Source: Ancistrus triradiatus
Taxonomy: Eukaryota > Chordata > Actinopteri > Siluriformes > Loricariidae
Direction: 5' to 3'
Length of the DNA: 64,000 bases
NCBI GenBank assembly: GCA_025084515.1
Contig: JAJAGP010000048.1
Coordinates: 243,501 to 307,500 of the forward strand
Position 1 is the stretch's first letter, and each line of letters starts with the position of its first letter. The notes beneath the pieces were generated by a model. It saw only the letters and a list, made by a program, of their open reading frames with translations. It was not told where the DNA came from and searched no databases. This document shows, piece by piece, positions 38,923-51,612 of the stretch. A program made the translations under genes and the position numbers.

Positions 38923-39000
<78 letters not shown>

Positions 39001-40082
39001 AACCATGCGTTTAGAGGTATTATGTTCACCTGATGCTCTCAGAGTAGCTTTGATTACATAATTCGTTGGTAGTTTTGAGTTTTTGTTGACGTTAAACTAG
39101 CTCAGGAGATTTTCTGTGCATTTACTCCCTCTAGTGGTATTCTGTGGTATAGCATCGACATTCAACGTCCACTCCTGAAATAATCGACAGTAATTTAACT
39201 CATTGCCTCATCGCTCATTATGTTTGAGCAGATCGTTTTAAAATGTATGCAGCTATATTTTATTGCACATAGTCAGTGTTACTGAACACATTTCTGACTG
39301 AAAGTGTCGAAAACAACAATGAGATTACACCGAAATATCGATAAAACTCCTACAGTTTAACCGCACATATCGTCGAAACAAAATGGAGTCGATTAGTCCG
39401 AAGACGGTTGACGTCTTTTGTTTAAGTCTTTAATTTTGCACTAACTAACAAGTTAAGGCCTTTGCACGACTAAACATTTGATTATATTTGACTGATATTA
39501 GGGAAGGTTATATAACTATTATTATGAGTTAAAAAAATTTACCGATTTATGTTCATTAATTTCGTTACGAGTGAAACGTGACTTCGCCCTGCTTAAACCC
39601 TGCTGATGTGTTGCTAATCCGTAATAATGACGACCTCATTTCTCCTAACAGACGATTCCCACTTGTGTGATGGCGGCTCATCCATCTCGCCTTCCCCGTC
39701 CTCCTCGTCGACACCCAGCCGTATGCGCTGTGTCATCTGCCATCGTGGCTTCAACTCTCGCAGCAACCTGCGCTCACACATGCGAATCCACACGCTGGAC
39801 AAGCCCTTTGCCTGCCGCTTCTGCAACCGTCGCTTCAGCCAGTCGTCCACGCTACGCAACCACGTGCGCCTGCACACAGGCGAGCGCCCCTACAAGTGCC
39901 ATGTGTGCCAGAGTGCCTACTCGCAGCTGGCAGGTCTGCGGGCACACCAGAAGAGCGCCAGGCACCGGCCGGTGGGTGCCAGTCTCGACACCAAGCAGAA
40001 CTCGCCACCACCTCCAGTACAGATGAACTCTATGGCCCAACCTGTGCCGCTGGTGCACCATATAGCTACCATGGTGCTCTGA
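33774..40082 (+). CDS. prdm12: PR domain zinc finger protein 12, complete
   Basis: Exons 33774-34047, 37249-37439, 37917-38072, 38796-38910 and 39652-40082 join in phase to 388 residues and all introns are GT-AG. PRDM12 is a nuclear regulator of nociceptor and V1 interneuron development; the family literature has it acting through G9a-type H3K9 methylation. The N-terminus has EIITSDVLHSFLYGRWRNVL, and the PR (SET-related) domain covers roughly residues 92-220 (LPSEVIIAQSSIPGEGLGIF, WEVFNEDG, WYGNSHNTFLGIPGVPG). Three C2H2 fingers lie at about residues 272-350 (CVICHRGF, CRFCNRRF, CHVCQSAY). The start was chosen because MGSVFPSDAL matches the family N-terminus. The protein ends HHIATMVL with no polyalanine tract, which the human protein has. 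Residues about 46-74 form a His/Gln-rich insert. The a or b paralogue cannot be decided here. Confidence 0.96.
34048..37248 (+). other. prdm12: prdm12 intron 1
   Basis: A 3.2-kb AT-rich intron between GTACATCC and CTTTTCAG. No repeat family or open frame was recognised in it. Confidence 0.8.
38927..38998 (+). repeat. (GT)36 microsatellite in prdm12 intron 4
   Basis: An uninterrupted GT run of 72 bases begins 17 bases after the exon 4 splice donor (GTAAGTTTGATATGCA). It makes long His/Thr or Cys/Val open frames in both directions that are not genes. Confidence 0.98.
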
Positions 40083-43000
40083 GACCATGGTAGGTGAACC
40101 GACATGTGACTGTACAAATAAAAAGTGGGCATTTGGTTTCATCCTGGTGCCAATCCATTGCATTCAGACACATACACACACACAATCACAATCACACTGG
40201 GACACTCAGAGACTGACCTAAAACACATCTTTGCAATGTGAAGGGAACCGGTATACTCAGTGGAAACCCACGCAGACATGAAGAGATCATTCAAACTCTT
40301 GAACCCTGTTCTCTGGAGCTGTCCTAACCACTTCACCACCGTGCCACCCTTACTACATCCTGCTACATTCTGCTACATCTCATTACACACTGCGAACAAC
40401 GACACTGTACATAACTGTAGCCCTAAAGGCCTGGACGTTAAAACCCCCTGCTTGGGCGGAGGTTTATATCTATTTCACAATAAAGGAAAGATTTTGTGGA
40501 GTCCATGCCTCGACAAATCAGAGCTTTGGCATTACAAATGGGCCCCACACAATATTAGGCAGGTGGTTTTAATGTCATGGGAGATTGGTGTATGGTGTCT
40601 CATCAAAAAACTTGTTTCACAGGTTAACATGAACAGAAATATTGATTTCTGTTTTATATCTGTTCTTTAGTATTTTGGATTGTTATCTTGAGTTACAGTT
40701 ACAACAAGGTTTGGTCTGCAGAGTATATATTTTATCTGCCTTGTATCCTGATGTCTTGTTTACTTTTTTGCATCTGTGGTTACTCAAGACTGACATTTGC
40801 ATGATGTGTAATATGCAACTCAGCTCGGTGACTGCATTAATGATTATTATCCAATCAATTCGTCTTACAACGTACAGTACAAAAACTTGTGGGTTTAGTG
40901 CCTTGCTCAGGGCCACACTTGAACCCTCAACCTTCTGATTAATATTCCAATACCTTAAATGCTGTGCTGGCCTCCAATCCCTTAGCCAAATGTGCCAGTG
41001 TGATGCTAGCAAAATATCAAATCCACTAAAGATCAGGTCTCTGGAAGAACCTACAGTCTGATCAAGTGTATAAGCAGTGGTGATGAGAATTAAAACGCAC
41101 ATAAACTCACTGTAACTCACTGAGAAGTGAAAAGTGTAACAATCTTCTACAATCTGCTTGTTTGTTCCCTTTGTGTGTCTCTGTGTGTTTTTATTTGATT
41201 ATCTCTAATACAGAGAGTTCATGCTCTTACTGTAAATCTCACTGAATGCCTTAAATCTGTGCCTGATTAGAATAACTGTTTCCAGTCTCTCAGTGAAGAT
41301 CGTTCTCATGCTGTTTTTAAAAACGACAACAGAACGGTTTTGCTTTCTACATTTCAATTCATTCAGGGGGATGCAGTAGGTTAGAACGAAGTGCTGTGAC
41401 CATAAACACACTGTAGATAATGTGAATATGATGTAAATATACTGTAATAAGCTGGATTGAAGATCACATGACATAACTAAGCCTGACTGATTCTGATTCA
41501 GGCAATCAGCAGGTTATGAATTTGGGGTCTGACATAAATATGTTTGTATATTTACTTTATTGTTAATAAAATAATTGATGTTTCATATATTTGTCTCTAC
41601 CATATTTCAGTGTTTTACCTTTTGAAAAAGAAACTGAATTGACAGAACTGAAATAAAATAAAATACGATTTAATTACTGTTTCATTGAAAATAAATATGA
41701 ATGTACCCTATGTAAAAATGGCTTCCATTCCTCACTACAGGAAAAAGGATCTCTACAGTTAATTGATAACTTTAAGTATACAGAAAAATGTAATAACAGC
41801 ATTTTTTTAAATGCACAGTAATAAACAGTACAAAAAATACTGTACGTCGAACAAGAACTAGTTTTACATTAAGGCGTTTGCCGCCACCTGGTGGACTAAA
41901 AATAAGACTGCAGCCAGACTTCCAAAGCGCTCCACTCTTAATGTGGATAATAAGGATTTTAGAATATAAATATTATTAATATAAAACATATAACATAATA
42001 ATCTAATATTTAGGATTTGCTATACGTCTTGTCTTTATTAAACTATTAATGTTCGCTGTGTAACTTCAGGCTGCAGTTTTATTTGTACTCCACTAGATGG
42101 TGCTAAATACTTACAGTGAAATAGGGTAAATCCATTGATCCTTCTTTGGGAACATCGGCAGTTGATTACATGAAAACATGAATTCATAAAACACATAATG
42201 AATGAATAAAATAAAGTATTCATATATTGTACATTTCCCCAGTGTACTGAGAGTATACGGAGACACTGCGTGAGTTTGAGAATCACTTGTAATTTTACCA
42301 TACTCTTCTACTTTCTTTATTGCCTGCAGGATTTGTGTCCAATCAGAGCGCACAGACCATCTCCTCTATGATTGGCTGCCTGAACTTGTCCATCTAGCCA
42401 ATCAGAGTACGTGTTATCAGACGACCAGTTGAGATCCGATTATAAAGCTTATTAAGGAGTATAAATGGCAGTGCTTGTTTATTTGTGAGCCTGGTTATTT
42501 CCCAGTCATGTTTTGGCTTTCACAGGTAAGAAAGTGGGAAAAATTCACCCTTTCCCCCTGCATATTAGATAACTGCATAATGTTTGTCTCACAGGTATCA
42601 GCTAAATATCCCTTTATATTAGTTATTTAAATCTTTGTTGCTGTTCTAGTTATTTTTCCCCGAACATTCTAGAAAAGTGCCACTTTACGAGTCACTTCTC
42701 TCTTACATAAAACATGTTCCACACATTTTTGTCCATGATTACCTGACTGTATGCTTGAGCTAAGTCCAACCCCTTAGTCAGGAGGAGTACCTACATAGGT
42801 CTGGCCATATAGTGTATAAAATGCTGAAGAAAAGCTATTAACTCCTTAATCCAATACTTTCACAAAATCTAACTAAGTTATACATAGGTTTTTGACGTAC
42901 ACAAGCGACTTTATATATTCATGTATGTGTTTGTTATTTTGGTTTTGATTAATATGATTGAATAAACAGTGGTGTGTGAAATGGTACTTAATAAACTGTC

Positions 43001-45098
43001 ATGTTCCCTGCGTACCACAGGATGGCAGCACTGGGCCAGCAGCACAGAGTCAGAGGAGGTACGTTTTGTACTACTTAGCATAACAAAACCTGTGTGTGGT
43101 CTTTGTTGTGAAAGATGGTGGGTTGTATTTAAAATGGGAACACCTGTACTTGAAAATAAAGGTTTTTACTGCGTGATAACAGTTATCTGATGAACTGGGT
43201 GTTGCTTTTTACAAATTAACAGTATGACATGAGTCTCAGATTCGACTTGGGCTTGCGTGCTAGGGACTGCAGAGTCGACTTAGATGTCCAACACTCAACG
43301 CCCAGGGTCATGACTCGGACACAAGCTTGAATCTCAAGGCATGACATCCAGACCAAAACTCGATTTGGACTTGCACACCAAAGGCTAGAGACTCGTGAAC
43401 ATCTCTGGTACTCGGTATTCCTAATTTAGTTTGTTCTCACGACCATTTTTCACAGCGTTACGTTATGAATTAGGGTTTGTAAGTTTAAGTCTCTGCTTAC
43501 CACCTATGAGCGTTACACTCCAGATTACTTGAATGTAATCTGATAGCAGGTCTGGATGGAAGTAGGTAGAAAAACACGAGCTGAAAAAAGAAAAAACACT
43601 GAAGAGCTTTTCCTTTGAAAATGAAAACGGCAACAGGACTTAGATTTGAAAGTAGATTGTGTTTGTGTTAATGTCTCGATAACTGAAACTTGTTTGTGGA
43701 TGTCCTTGCTGTGTTAACCTGTCATTTAAGCTTGTGAATGAAAAACTGGCAGTGGGTTTCATCAATGTCTGTTCTGCACCAAAGTCTGTCAGCATAGCGT
43801 ACAAACTGAGCTCTTATTGGTTTCTGTTAGGGGTTTCCCTGCATTGGTCAGCTGAGATTAGACTGTTTTTTTTTTGGCTTTTGTAAAAGCTTTTTCACCA
43901 GAAAAGAAGCTGCTTTATTGTAACTTCTCTCTAATACAGTCGAACCTATTATCTGATTGTACACACAGAGAGACGTTATTCTTTCCCCAGTTCTCCAAGT
44001 TTTTCTGTTTGCTCAGAGAGAGCGAGAAAGTCTGAAGAACACAAATTCAAACTCGAACAAAACAAAAACAAACCGTTTAGTTTCGCCTTAGTGTGTTAAA
44101 GTTTTGGTGTTCGTCTCAAGCAAGATTTTTATTTCAGTTAATCACCAGCAAAATTATGACTTTGTTTGTGAACAGCTAAATATCTTTGCAAGACTCAAAG
44201 CAGTCCAGTCCAAACTGCTAATGAAAAGAGCATCATGCAGTCATACTGATTATTTACATACACTGTCTTGTTTTATTACTCCTTGCATGACCTTAAACTT
44301 TTGAATAGCTTTATTTCTGCTAATAATAACAGGAAAGCGTTTCTTTAGAGGACGTCTGCATGTACGGTTTTCAGCAGTTGAATAAAAATAAAAGTAGAGG
44401 TGACGTCAGAGTCAGAGATGCCCTTGGTGATGAAGTACCAATGTTCTTTTCTTTTGTGGACTTTGCACACCAGACATCATGTGACCTTTTTTTCGTCTTT
44501 ATATAAGCCAACCAGGAAGTACTGTATGAATAGATGTGGGTTGTAGAGGTGTCCTGCTCTAAAGAAATGTCTTTCCAGGAAGCTTCTGTTCACGTGAACC
44601 ATGCAGTGATTTAAACACACTTCAGAAGAATAAGCATGAAGTTGTAAAAAGTGTGGAGCCAACACGCAAAAGCACAATTTTTAACGTGCTCTATAAATTG
44701 TGTTACCAGTTTGGGCAGAAGGTCTTTCTTCAGACCACTTGTTTGAGTAACCAATGCATAAACTGATGTCACTGCACTTTTCTGTCACTGTGTCATTTAT
44801 ATGGATCATACCAAAGTGCTTCAGAAAGAAAAAAACATTTGTCTGTCTCCTTTCCTAAATGAATAACAGATAATGTTGATCATCTGGTCACAGCAGGTTT
44901 GGGAGTAAAGAACTGAGCCACTTTAATAAGGGACAAATAGGCCAGATGACAAACCATCAACCGACGATAGGATGCTGGCTGGTTATGGGAGGAATGTGTC
45001 AAACACACTGCAGCGCCCCCTGCTGCATGGAGCTGCTTATTATAAGACCGGTCAGTGTGGTCACCATGTTAACCCCGTCCACCATCGAAAGCCACATG
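40083..45098. other. Intergenic region after prdm12
   Basis: Apart from a dispersed-repeat fragment at about 40250-40350 and a SINE-like piece at about 40860-40975 (GCCTTGCTCAGGGCCACACT), I see no supported gene, except for the possible promoter and short transcript at 42,339-43,160 treated under findings. Confidence 0.5.
42339..42447 (+). promoter_or_regulatory. Possible CCAAT/TATA promoter
   Basis: CCAATCAG at 42339-42346 and 42398-42405, an inverted ATTGGCTG at 42371-42378, and TATAAAG at 42441-42447 are spaced like an NF-Y-dependent promoter. A strong donor (CACAG then GTAAGAAA) follows at 42526. No known gene was recognised downstream. Confidence 0.35.
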
Positions 45099-46392
45099 CA
45101 GTGGAGCAAAAAAGTATTTAGTCAGCCACTGATTGTGCCAGTTCTCTTACTTAGAAAGATGAGAGAGGTCTGTAATTTTATCATAGGTACACTTCAACTA
45201 TGAGAGACAAAATATCCAGGAAATCACACTGTAGGATTTTTAAAGAATTTAATTGTAAATGATGGTGGAAAATAAGTATTTGGTCACCCACAAACAAGCA
45301 AGATTTCTGGCTCTCACAGTCCTGTAACAACTTCTTTAAGAAGCTCTTCTGTCCTCCTACCTGTATTAATGGCACCTGTTTGACCTCGTTATCTGTATAA
45401 AAGATACCTGTCCACAGCCTCAAACAGTCAGACTCTAAACTCAACCATGGCCAAGACCAAAGAGCTGTCGAAGGACACCAGGAGGAAAATTGTAGACCTG
45501 CAGCAGGCTGGGAAGAGTGAATCTACAATAGGCAAGCAGGTTGGTGTGAATAAATCAACTGTGGGAGCAACTGTAAGAAAATGGAGACATACAAGACCAT
45601 TGATAATCTCCCTCAATCTGGAGCCCCACGCAAGATCTCATCCCGTGGGGTCAAAATGATAACAGTGAGAACAGTGAGCAAAAAATCCCAGAACTACTTG
45701 GAGGGACCTGATGAATGACCTGCAGAGAGCTGGGACCAAAGTAACAAGGCTACCATCAGTAACATACTACACCGAGAGGGACTCAGATCCTGCAGTGCCA
45801 GGCGTGCCCCCCTGCTTAAGCCAGTACATGTCCAAGTCCGTCTGAAGTTTGCAAGAGAGCATATGGATGATCCAGAAGAGGATTGGGAGAATATCATGTG
45901 GTCAGATGAAACCAAAATAGAACTTTTTGGTAAAAACCCAACTCATCGTGTTTGGAGGAAGAAGAATGCTGAGTTGCATCCCAAGAACACCATACCTACT
46001 GTGAAAAGGCATGGGGGTGGCAACATCATGCTTTAGGGGCTGTTTTTCTGCAAAAAGGGGGGACAGGACGACTGATTCGTGTTAAGGGAAGAATGAACGG
46101 GGCCATGTATCGTGAGATTTTAAGCCAAAACCTCCTTCCATCAGTGAGAGCATTGAAGATGGAACGTGGCTGGGTCTTCCAGCATGACAATGATCCCAAA
46201 CACACCACTCGGGCAACGAAGGAGTGGCTCCATTAAAAAGCATTTCAACAATGTGATTTCCTGGATTTTTTTTTCTCATTTGTCTCTCATAGTTGAAGTG
46301 TACCCATGATGAAAATTACAAACCTGTCTCATCTTTGTAAGTAGAAGAACTTGCACAATCAGTGGTTGACTAAATACTTTTTTGCCCCACTG
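45099..46392 (+). mobile_element. Tc1-like transposon with both inverted repeats
   Basis: The left end CAGTGGAGCAAAAAAGTATT TAGTCAGCCACTG is mirrored at the right end by CAGTGGTTGACTAAATACTT then TTTTGCCCCACTG. The inner repeat TAGGTACACTTCAACTATGA is matched by TCATAGTTGAAGTGTACCCA near 46288-46307. The right flank is TA; the left flank no longer shows one. Total about 1.3 kb. Confidence 0.92.
45447..46236 (+). pseudogene. Tc1-family transposase, broken
   Basis: It starts MAKTKELSKDTRRKIVDLQQ and reads through the helix-turn-helix to RKWRHTR, then shifts frame. Later pieces contain the first Asp motif (WSDETKIELFG at about 45900) and GWVFQHDNDPKHTT (about 46170). The final Glu block (SPDLNPIE-type) is missing, and the sequence jumps from WLH to the right-end repeat. 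It cannot encode an active enzyme. Confidence 0.88.
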
Positions 46393-46734
46393 TAGATATT
46401 TACTTTAAAAGGAATAGAAAATTTACAAACAGCATTGAAAGACAGAAAACAAGTGTTTAATAGGGCACAATTTAAAATATAGGCTTTGGAAGCCTTTCAA
46501 CAGAAAACCTACATAGCTCCACCATTCCCAGGCCACACCAGAGGGCATTAACTCTCTCCTTCCTGCGGTTGGCAGGGGATGACGTGCCGCCAAGGACTTT
46601 CCTGCCAAGGACTCAAGATCCTAAAGTGACTCTGTGTATGCCGATATGCCTAATTTTACATTATTTTTATTTTAACTATTAATATAAGACTTATTTGACT
46701 AGATACATTAGTTTCAGTTTTACATTTATCATCA

Positions 46735-46795
46735 AAGCCACCCAAGCAGGTCGGGTCCCTTTTTGAGCCTTGGTTCTCTGACTTGACTTGACCTA
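46735..46795 (+). repeat. Short LINE-tail-like fragment
   Basis: GGGTCCCTTTTTGAGCCTTG then GTTCTCTGACTTGACTTGAC resembles pieces of the LINE trailing region near 51376-51415 and its TGACTTGACTTG end at 51595-51610. Confidence 0.5.
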
Positions 46796-47012
46796 CAGCT
46801 GGTCACCTCAACAGCCAAACAATGCTGCAGATCCACGAGCAGAGGCAGGAGTTTAAGAGTGGAAGACAATTGTTTGGATGACGGTTGCCAGTTCTGCTTT
46901 TTCTAAGCTTGTTTTTAAAGTGTAGCTTATTTGTTCTTGCTCTCTGACCCCATATCTGTCTCCAATATTTCTGTAGGTTTTTGTTCAACCTATAATTTTA
47001 AAAGGAAAATAT

Positions 47013-47062
47013 GACTTCTTCTTCTTCTTCTTCTTCTTCTTATTATTATTATTATTATTATT
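47013..47062 (+). repeat. Compound (TTC)n(TTA)n microsatellite
   Basis: About nine TTC units pass directly into about seven TTA units. Confidence 0.95.
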
Positions 47063-48194
47063 AACTGATCAAGTGGTAATTCTCTATTGTAGTAGGTTGC
47101 CTGTTTTGGGAGATATACATATTTTGCCAATTCACTTCTGGACTTGTTTCCATAGATCTGGTTGTGTGTTTCTCATGTGGAATCTGGCAACCCTGATTTG
47201 TGTCTGTGTTAATAACTGTCTTACCGATTGTGTGCTTCTTTGATCGTCAGCTCAAATTTGTTCTAGAGACTGTTGTAACTCGGTTGATGTGTTTAGAAAC
47301 TTTGTGGAGGTCCCTCGTGCTTGTGTGGATGACTTTTTACTTATTTGTACCAAGATGTAAATGCTGTTTGTGTATGTACCTGTCCTATTGTAAGTACTAC
47401 TTCTTTGTTTGTCCCCCCACTACCTGTATATACTTTCTAAAATGATTAGTTGTGTGTTGCACTTAGTACTATCTAAATGCCTTGCTTTTAAATGGATGAG
47501 AACACAATCCCTCAAATGCTCTCTGTCTAATGTCTGAATGCTTAATCGTTGTAGTACTTTTTTGTGTGAGACTACAAACTTTTCAGAATGATCCTCATAT
47601 AGAAATGTGACATACGTTTATCTTGCAGGCTCGTTTTATGGATGTGAAATGCATTCTGTATTTCTGGCCAGCAGAGTAAAAACATGATCAAATCCTTTGT
47701 CTGTCCGATTTCTCCTGCTGATGTGGTGTTTGTAATAGGATGCACGTATGATTTAGAAAAGATGGATTCACGCGGATCTCGGTCACATTTTGTTCTCGCG
47801 GTTGGCACACGGGAGCAGACTCTTTGGCCTTTTCACTGTCTGTAAATTGTTTGTGCTTTTTGTGGTCTGGTCCTGATTGTGTTGATCAGAGTCTTAATGC
47901 GAGCGCTCTATCCTCGCCACGACCTACTGTACGCGCAGGGTTTAAGAAATATAATTAAGCAACGATTTGATTTGATTTGTTTTAATGTGTTCCTAATCAA
48001 GACGCTTTAAACATGGCTTGCTGTCGCATTCGGCCAAGCACCAGGCATAATGACGGCGAAACCCACAGACGCGGCACGAATCGGTGCTGCCCTGCATAGT
48101 CATGAGTTGTTAGATGCAGTTCTCGAAGATTGAGAGTAATTAGACAGATCTGTGCCGAAGTTTATGAGCATAATTGATTGATTACTTGAGCAAC

Positions 48195-48850
48195 TGTTTC
48201 TGCACATGGATCTATTTATTCATTTTTAAGGTGCTTAAATTGAGGAACAATGCAAGTCTTGCACAAGTCACTGGTCACATGATCGCTGTGTCCCAGAAGA
48301 AGGGAAAGAACTTCAGAACTGCCTTAATTCTTCATGGCAAAGATTCAACTCGGCACTGGAAACATTGCTCAGAGATTTTGGTCCGTATTGACAAGGTCGC
48401 TGCAGATTTGTCGGCTGTACATCCCTGATCTCCCGTTCCACCACGTCCCAAAGGTGCTCTGTTGGACTGAGATCTGGTGACTGTGGAGGCTGTTTGAGTA
48501 CAGTGAACTCATTATCATGGGACATTTTGGGATGGTACACTGTGCTCATAAGGATGCACACGGTCAGCAACAATACTCAGGTAGGCTGCGGGGTTTCAAC
48601 GATTCTCAGTTGGTATTAAAGGGCCCAAAGTGTGCCAAGAAAATACCCCCCACACCATTACACCAACAGCCTGAACCGGTGATACAAGCCAGGATGGATC
48701 CATGCTTTCATTTTTATTTGTTTACGCCAAATTCTGACCTGACCATCCGAATGTTGCAGCAGAAATCGAGACTCGTCATTCCAGGCCATCAAGTAATTTT
48801 CATGCCTATAAAGTGTAACTACATTTTCATTTTTAATTGTTTTCATTTAT
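48195..48850 (-). pseudogene. Degenerate Tc1-like transposase
   Basis: On the minus strand, NDESRFLLQHSDGQVRIWRK (about 48840-48690) is the first-Asp block, and FTVLKQPPQSPDLSPTEHLW then DVVEREIR (about 48500-48420) is the final-Glu block. The parts are in different frames and the middle is decayed. It is a different Tc1 lineage from the elements at 764 and 45099. Confidence 0.8.
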
Positions 48851-49289
48851 TTCAGACTTGGCACGGTGAGATCGGAAAGCATGTCTTTTCTCAAATAAAA
48901 CAGTTCCAAAATAAACTGACCTCCTTTGAGACTGCACAGTAGATCAGCGAATTCATAAATCCATCTCCTTCCATTCATGCGCCGTATTCTCTTACCTTTT
49001 GTTAACACTTGGCCTTGGGGTGAACGACTGTGTAGAAGACAAACGCTTTGTGTGTTTGTAGCACGTGTACACACGCGTCCAGGCAGATTTAGACGTTTGT
49101 GCGACAGGTGAACTGAAGTTACACACACCCGTACTTGTCTATTGGATGCATGCATGATTAAGACACATCCAAGATTGTTTAACCTCTGGAGTTGTGTTTG
49201 AGGCCAACTTCGGCGAGTCTAGACCAAGGCCCTAACGGGCTAGATGGATTTTTTTGGTGGAGACCACAGCCCATTTTATCTTTCATGAC

Positions 49290-51612
49290 TTAATGATGCG
49301 CACATTAGCAGCATCACTCGAATTGCTTTCTTTCAATTACGTAATATCGCTAAACTTAGAAATATCCTCTCTTTTAATGATGCAGAAAAACTTGTTCATG
49401 CGTTTATAACCTCAAGGTTGGATTACTGTAACGCCTTACTTACTGGATGCTCTAGTAAAATCTATAAATAAACTTCAGTTAGTTCAGAATGCAGCTGCCC
49501 GAGTGCTAACTCGAACTAGAAAATTTGATCATATCACTCCTGTTCTATCATCACTGCACTGGTTACCAGTCAAATTCCGCATTGATTACAAAATACTTCT
49601 TATAACTTATAAAGCTCTACATGGCCTGGCCCCACATTATCTGAGTGACCTCTTAGAGTTTTACAATCCAACTCATCTACTTCGTTCGCAGGGTACAGGA
49701 CTTAGTTCCTAGAATTAAAAAAGTCACAGCAGGGGGAAAGGCTTTCTCATACATGGCCCCCCAACTATGGAATAAACATCCCTCTTTTGTTCGAGACTCA
49801 GACTCTCTCCAAAGTTTTAAGTCTAGGCTAAGACATACCTATTTACGCAGGCTTTGACTAGATTTAGACCAGGATGCATTGGCTGGGTTGTGTGAGGCCG
49901 GAGTCGGAGTCAGTCTGGCCTGGGCCTGCCTTGTAAGAGAGAAGGGTCCCACCCGAGATTGATCCCATGCTAGTAATCTTCCGGCCTTGATATATAAGTC
50001 TGAAGGGGAGACATCGTCTCTGGACAGGGGAGATGGGACGAATGCGGGAACGACTTTTCTCCGCCAGGGTAGAAGGATCACGATAAAAGCCCCGGTGCAA
50101 GCATCTACTGAATCAAGGGGAGAGGACACACCCCGTCTCGCCAGAAGGTCAGGACAGGAGGCTACCTCATAGGGGTGTCCTCTTATCGTGAGCTCCAACA
50201 ACAGGGGGCAGAGGAGCGGCGGCGGTGTGGGAGGCGGGGGTTCTGCTGGCTTGTGTGTGTTGAATGTATTCTTGGCTGTGTGTGAAACTATTGTGCTGTG
50301 AATGTTTGGGTGTGAAATGCTGGTGAACTAGGTGGTGTGTGTGAAATAGGCTTGTGTGTAGGGGCAGGGGGGGATGCAAGGGATTCTTAAACTCGTTCTA
50401 ATTCGGTTCCAGGTCACTCTGCTCCACTCAGTGCATTAGGCTCGGGGGGACGGGGGTTTGTGAGGAGCTCTATGATATCGGAAGCCCAGAGGGGGGAGAC
50501 TCCAGGCCGGAGCCCTAATAGGCGGGTATGGGGAGTAGGGGGGTAGATCCGGGGTAGGGTCTGAAGTCGGAAGGAAATGTGTGGATCTGGTGAACTATGG
50601 ATCCTTCGGCTTGTTGTGTGGTTTTTCTTTCTGGCGTGTGTTGTGTGAAAACTTGGTGTGTGTGAAAATGGGTTGAATTGATTATTATTTGGCGGGGGGC
50701 GTCGGGTTCTTTTCTGTTCTTTCTTGGCTGTGTTGGGAACTAGGGCTCTTCGGTCCTCCGTGATATTTGACTATGCATCCTTGCCTTTTTAGAATGAGAC
50801 AGAAGGGAAAAGAGAGGGGTAAGGGCGGGCGGAGTTCGGCGGGATAGGGGGTAATAGGGTGGGTGGGTAATTAGTTCAAAGAGCTAGGGTCTTATGGTGA
50901 TAAGAGAAGTGGGTTTGATTGTATGATGAAGTAGTGGGGTTGGTTCGTTCTTGGGGGTTTGGTTTGGGTGGGTTGACAATGTCTCAGTGATCCATATTGG
51001 CTTGTTGTTCCTACCAGTTCTCCTCTTTCTAGCTTTTCTAGGCTATGCTGCTATTAGCTAAATGGCTTGGGCCGGGGGGGGTCTCACGTTGCTGCTCTAC
51101 ACTTGGCATCAGTGTGTGTTGATTGTGAATAAAACACTATGCTCTTAATCAATAATAATTACATTTTTCTGTTTTCTCTCCGAGCTGTGTTCCGGCAGTT
51201 CCGGCCCCACCCACATTGATGTTCATTCTGATGGAGCTCACTCAGATTGCTTCAGTCCCATCAGCTCCACCAATCTACCGGGGCCCACCTTAATGTCGAT
51301 GTTTGCATCATAATTCACATTTTAGCCGCAATGAATAAATGGAATCTTTTAGTTCATCTTAGAATTTTCATTACGCCACCACAAGGAAGGTTGATCCCTT
51401 TTTGAGTCTTGGTCCTCCAAAGGTTTTTCTTCCTAATCTAGGGACGTTTTTTCCCTTGCCACTAGGTTTTTCTTGCCACTGTCACCCTAGGCTTGCTCAA
51501 TTTGGGATTGGACGTAGTTATTAGGAGATAACCTAAACTTGTAAAGTTGCTTTGAGACAATGCTCCATTGTAAAAAGCGCTATATAAATAAATCTGACTT
51601 GACTTGACTTGA
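49290..51612 (+). mobile_element. L2-like LINE, 5'-truncated, with long trailer
   Basis: The end of a reverse transcriptase frame is visible in pieces: NDAEKLVHAFITSRLDYCNA (about 49378-49437), HITPVLSSLHWLPVKFRIDY KIL (49530-49600) and ALHGLAPHYLSDLL, then frameshifted PNYGINIP-like text to about 49858. The 3' end at 51531-51612 has GCTTTGAGACAATGCTCCAT, GCGCTATATAAATAAA and TGACTTGACTTG repeats. Treating all of it as one element is an inference; the stretch at 49,860-51,400 could include other insertions. Confidence 0.65.
50190..51140 (+). other. G-rich, C-poor stretch inside the LINE trailer
   Basis: Nearly 1 kb with many GGGG runs and GTGTGTGAAA repeats but few cytosines on this strand. 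It has no coding signal. Runs near 50215-50245, 50361-50372, 50445-50458, 50525-50560 and 50815-50870 could form G-quadruplexes. Confidence 0.6.

Noticed and set aside
38776..39029. His/Thr- and Cys/Val-repeat open frames
   Set aside because: They come from the GT microsatellite and overlap the true prdm12 exon 4.
39614..40163. Additional open frames over the zinc-finger exon of prdm12
   Set aside because: High GC content opens other frames; only the frame with three C2H2 fingers is real.
49839..50379. Open frames of 70-120 residues at the LINE end
   Set aside because: Frames overlap on both strands in LINE trailer sequence without any recognised domain.
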